From assembly GCA_023426265.1 (NCBI GenBank), contig JAFABA010000176.1:1-5696 (forward strand): a DNA stretch of 5,696 nt, read 5' to 3'. The number at the start of each line of letters is the position of its first letter. Position 1 is the stretch's first letter. Under the pieces are notes generated by a model, which saw nothing but the letters and a program-made list of their open reading frames with translations, did not search any database and was not told the DNA's origin. The DNA is from Bacillota bacterium (lineage in GTDB: Bacteria; Bacillota; Clostridia; Christensenellales; CAG-138). The position numbers and the translations under genes are program-made. Positions 4,865 to 5,696 of this stretch are shown here, in pieces.

Positions 4865-4899
4865 GCAAAACTTTAAGCAGTTCTATGGAGGAATATTCC

Positions 4900-5696
4900 A
4901 TGAAACACAAACTGAAACTTCTACACAGCGACCCCGCAAAGTACGTCGGGCCGATCACCGTTTACGGCTGGGCGCGCACCGTACGCGAAGGAAAAACCGC
5001 GGGCTTTATCGAACTTGTGGACGGCAGCAGCTTCAAACCCGTGCAGGTGGTGTTCCCGCGGGACGAGCGGGACCTGGGCCACGCGCTTTCAACCGGCTGT
5101 GCCATCAAGGCCGAAGGCACGCTTGTTCTGACGCCGGATGCGCCGCAGCCCTTTGAAATACAGGCAGCAGCGCTGACCGTACTGGGCGAGTGCCCGCCGG
5201 AATACCCGCTGCAGAAAAAGCGCCACAGTCTGGAGTATCTTCGCACCATGCAGCACCTGCGCCCGCGCACGAACACGTTCCAGGCGGTGTTCCGCGTGCG
5301 CTCCGTCGCCGCCGCTGCGGTGCACGCGTTCTTCCAGCAGCATGGTTTTGTGTATGTGCACACCCCCATACTGACCGGAAGCGACTGCGAAGGCGCAGGC
5401 GAAATGTTCCGCGTGACCACGCTGGATTTAAATGACCTCCCCCGTGACGATCAGAAACAGATCGACTATTCCAAGGATTTCTTCGGCCAGAGCGTGAACC
5501 TGACCGTGAGCGGCCAGCTCTACGGCGAAGCATACGCGCTGGCGTTTGGGGATATCTACACGTTCGGCCCGACATTCCGGGCGGAAAACTCCTATACCGC
5601 GCGCCATGCGGCGGAGTTCTGGATGATTGAGCCGGAAATGGCGTTCTGCGACCTTGCGGGCAACATGGAAACCGCCGAGGCGATGGTCAAGTATGT
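4900..5696 (+). CDS. asnS: Asparaginyl-tRNA synthetase (N-terminal 265 residues; continues past the right edge)
   Basis: A class IIb aminoacyl-tRNA synthetase that activates asparagine with ATP and charges tRNA-Asn in the cytoplasm. The ATG at 4900 follows GGAGGA (4887-4892) by 7 nt. Residues 15-95 are the OB-fold anticodon-binding domain (ITVYGWARTVREG, then FIELVDGSS). The catalytic core begins near residue 118 with HLRPRTNTFQAVFRVRS. Class II motif 1 is around 150-160 (FVYVHTPILTG), followed by the AsnRS-characteristic SDCEGAGEMF (161-170). Next come DYSKDFFG (189-196), LTVSGQL (201-207) and motif 2, FGPTFRAENSYTARHAAEFW (222-241), with Arg227 and Glu229 for ATP and amino-acid binding. The EGAGEMF and DYSKDFFG blocks separate it from aspartyl-tRNA synthetase. 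Full proteins are about 430-465 residues, so motif 3 lies outside the window. It diverges from the unknown gene. The palindrome GGAATATTCC (4890-4899) overlaps the end of its ribosome binding site. Confidence 0.97.
   Translation, partial: MKHKLKLLHSDPAKYVGPITVYGWARTVREGKTAGFIELVDGSSFKPVQVVFPRDERDLGHALSTGCAIKAEGTLVLTPDAPQPFEIQAAALTVLGECPPEYPLQKKRHSLEYLRTMQHLRPRTNTFQAVFRVRSVAAAAVHAFFQQHGFVYVHTPILTGSDCEGAGEMFRVTTLDLNDLPRDDQKQIDYSKDFFGQSVNLTVSGQLYGEAYALAFGDIYTFGPTFRAENSYTARHAAEFWMIEPEMAFCDLAGNMETAEAMVKY

Noticed and set aside
4506..4899. T-box riboswitch upstream of asnS
   Set aside because: The conserved T-box sequence (GGGTGGNACCGCG-like) and a recognisable Stem I specifier domain were looked for and not found. 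GGGTACC at 4719-4725 is only a superficial partial match.

Overview
The window looks like chromosomal DNA from a GC-rich member of the Bacillota, most likely class Clostridia. The reasons are the DegV and YugP families, purine-rich Shine-Dalgarno sequences ahead of nearly every gene, short intergenic gaps, intrinsic terminators with T-tracts, and extended -10 promoters. I cannot name a genus. No rRNA, tRNA, CRISPR array, insertion sequence or phage gene was seen.

Layout. Five genes run leftward (minus strand) and one runs rightward. From right to left the minus-strand genes are: an unrecognised 343-residue protein (3369..4400); a YugP-type membrane zinc metallopeptidase (2425..3126); two adjacent DegV-family lipid-binding proteins (1304..2173, then 376..1263); and the N-terminal third or less of an MBL-fold (beta-CASP-like) metallohydrolase (1..317, running off the left edge). 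A plus-strand asparaginyl-tRNA synthetase gene (asnS) begins at 4900 and runs off the right edge.

Transcription units. The yugP gene has its own extended -10 promoter and ends in a strong 16-bp hairpin with a run of eight T. The promoter of the degV unit (TATAAT, 17-bp spacer) abuts that terminator. The two degV genes are 40 nt apart. The MBL gene follows after 57 nt that contain a perfect 9-bp hairpin, so it is probably in the same unit, perhaps at reduced level. asnS has an extended -10 promoter and an approximately 80-nt leader with a stem-loop but no T-box motif.

Most unusual parts. (1) The 499-bp gap between the unknown gene and asnS has no convincing gene but is dense in perfect inverted repeats. 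They include an 11-bp long-range helix enclosing two hairpins and a compact three-way junction followed by T6. This is a candidate structured RNA or leader. (2) The promoter-proximal DegV paralogue has lost the family's ligand-site signatures, while its neighbour keeps them. (3) The gap downstream of the unknown gene contains segments that can form two mutually exclusive helices, like an attenuator.
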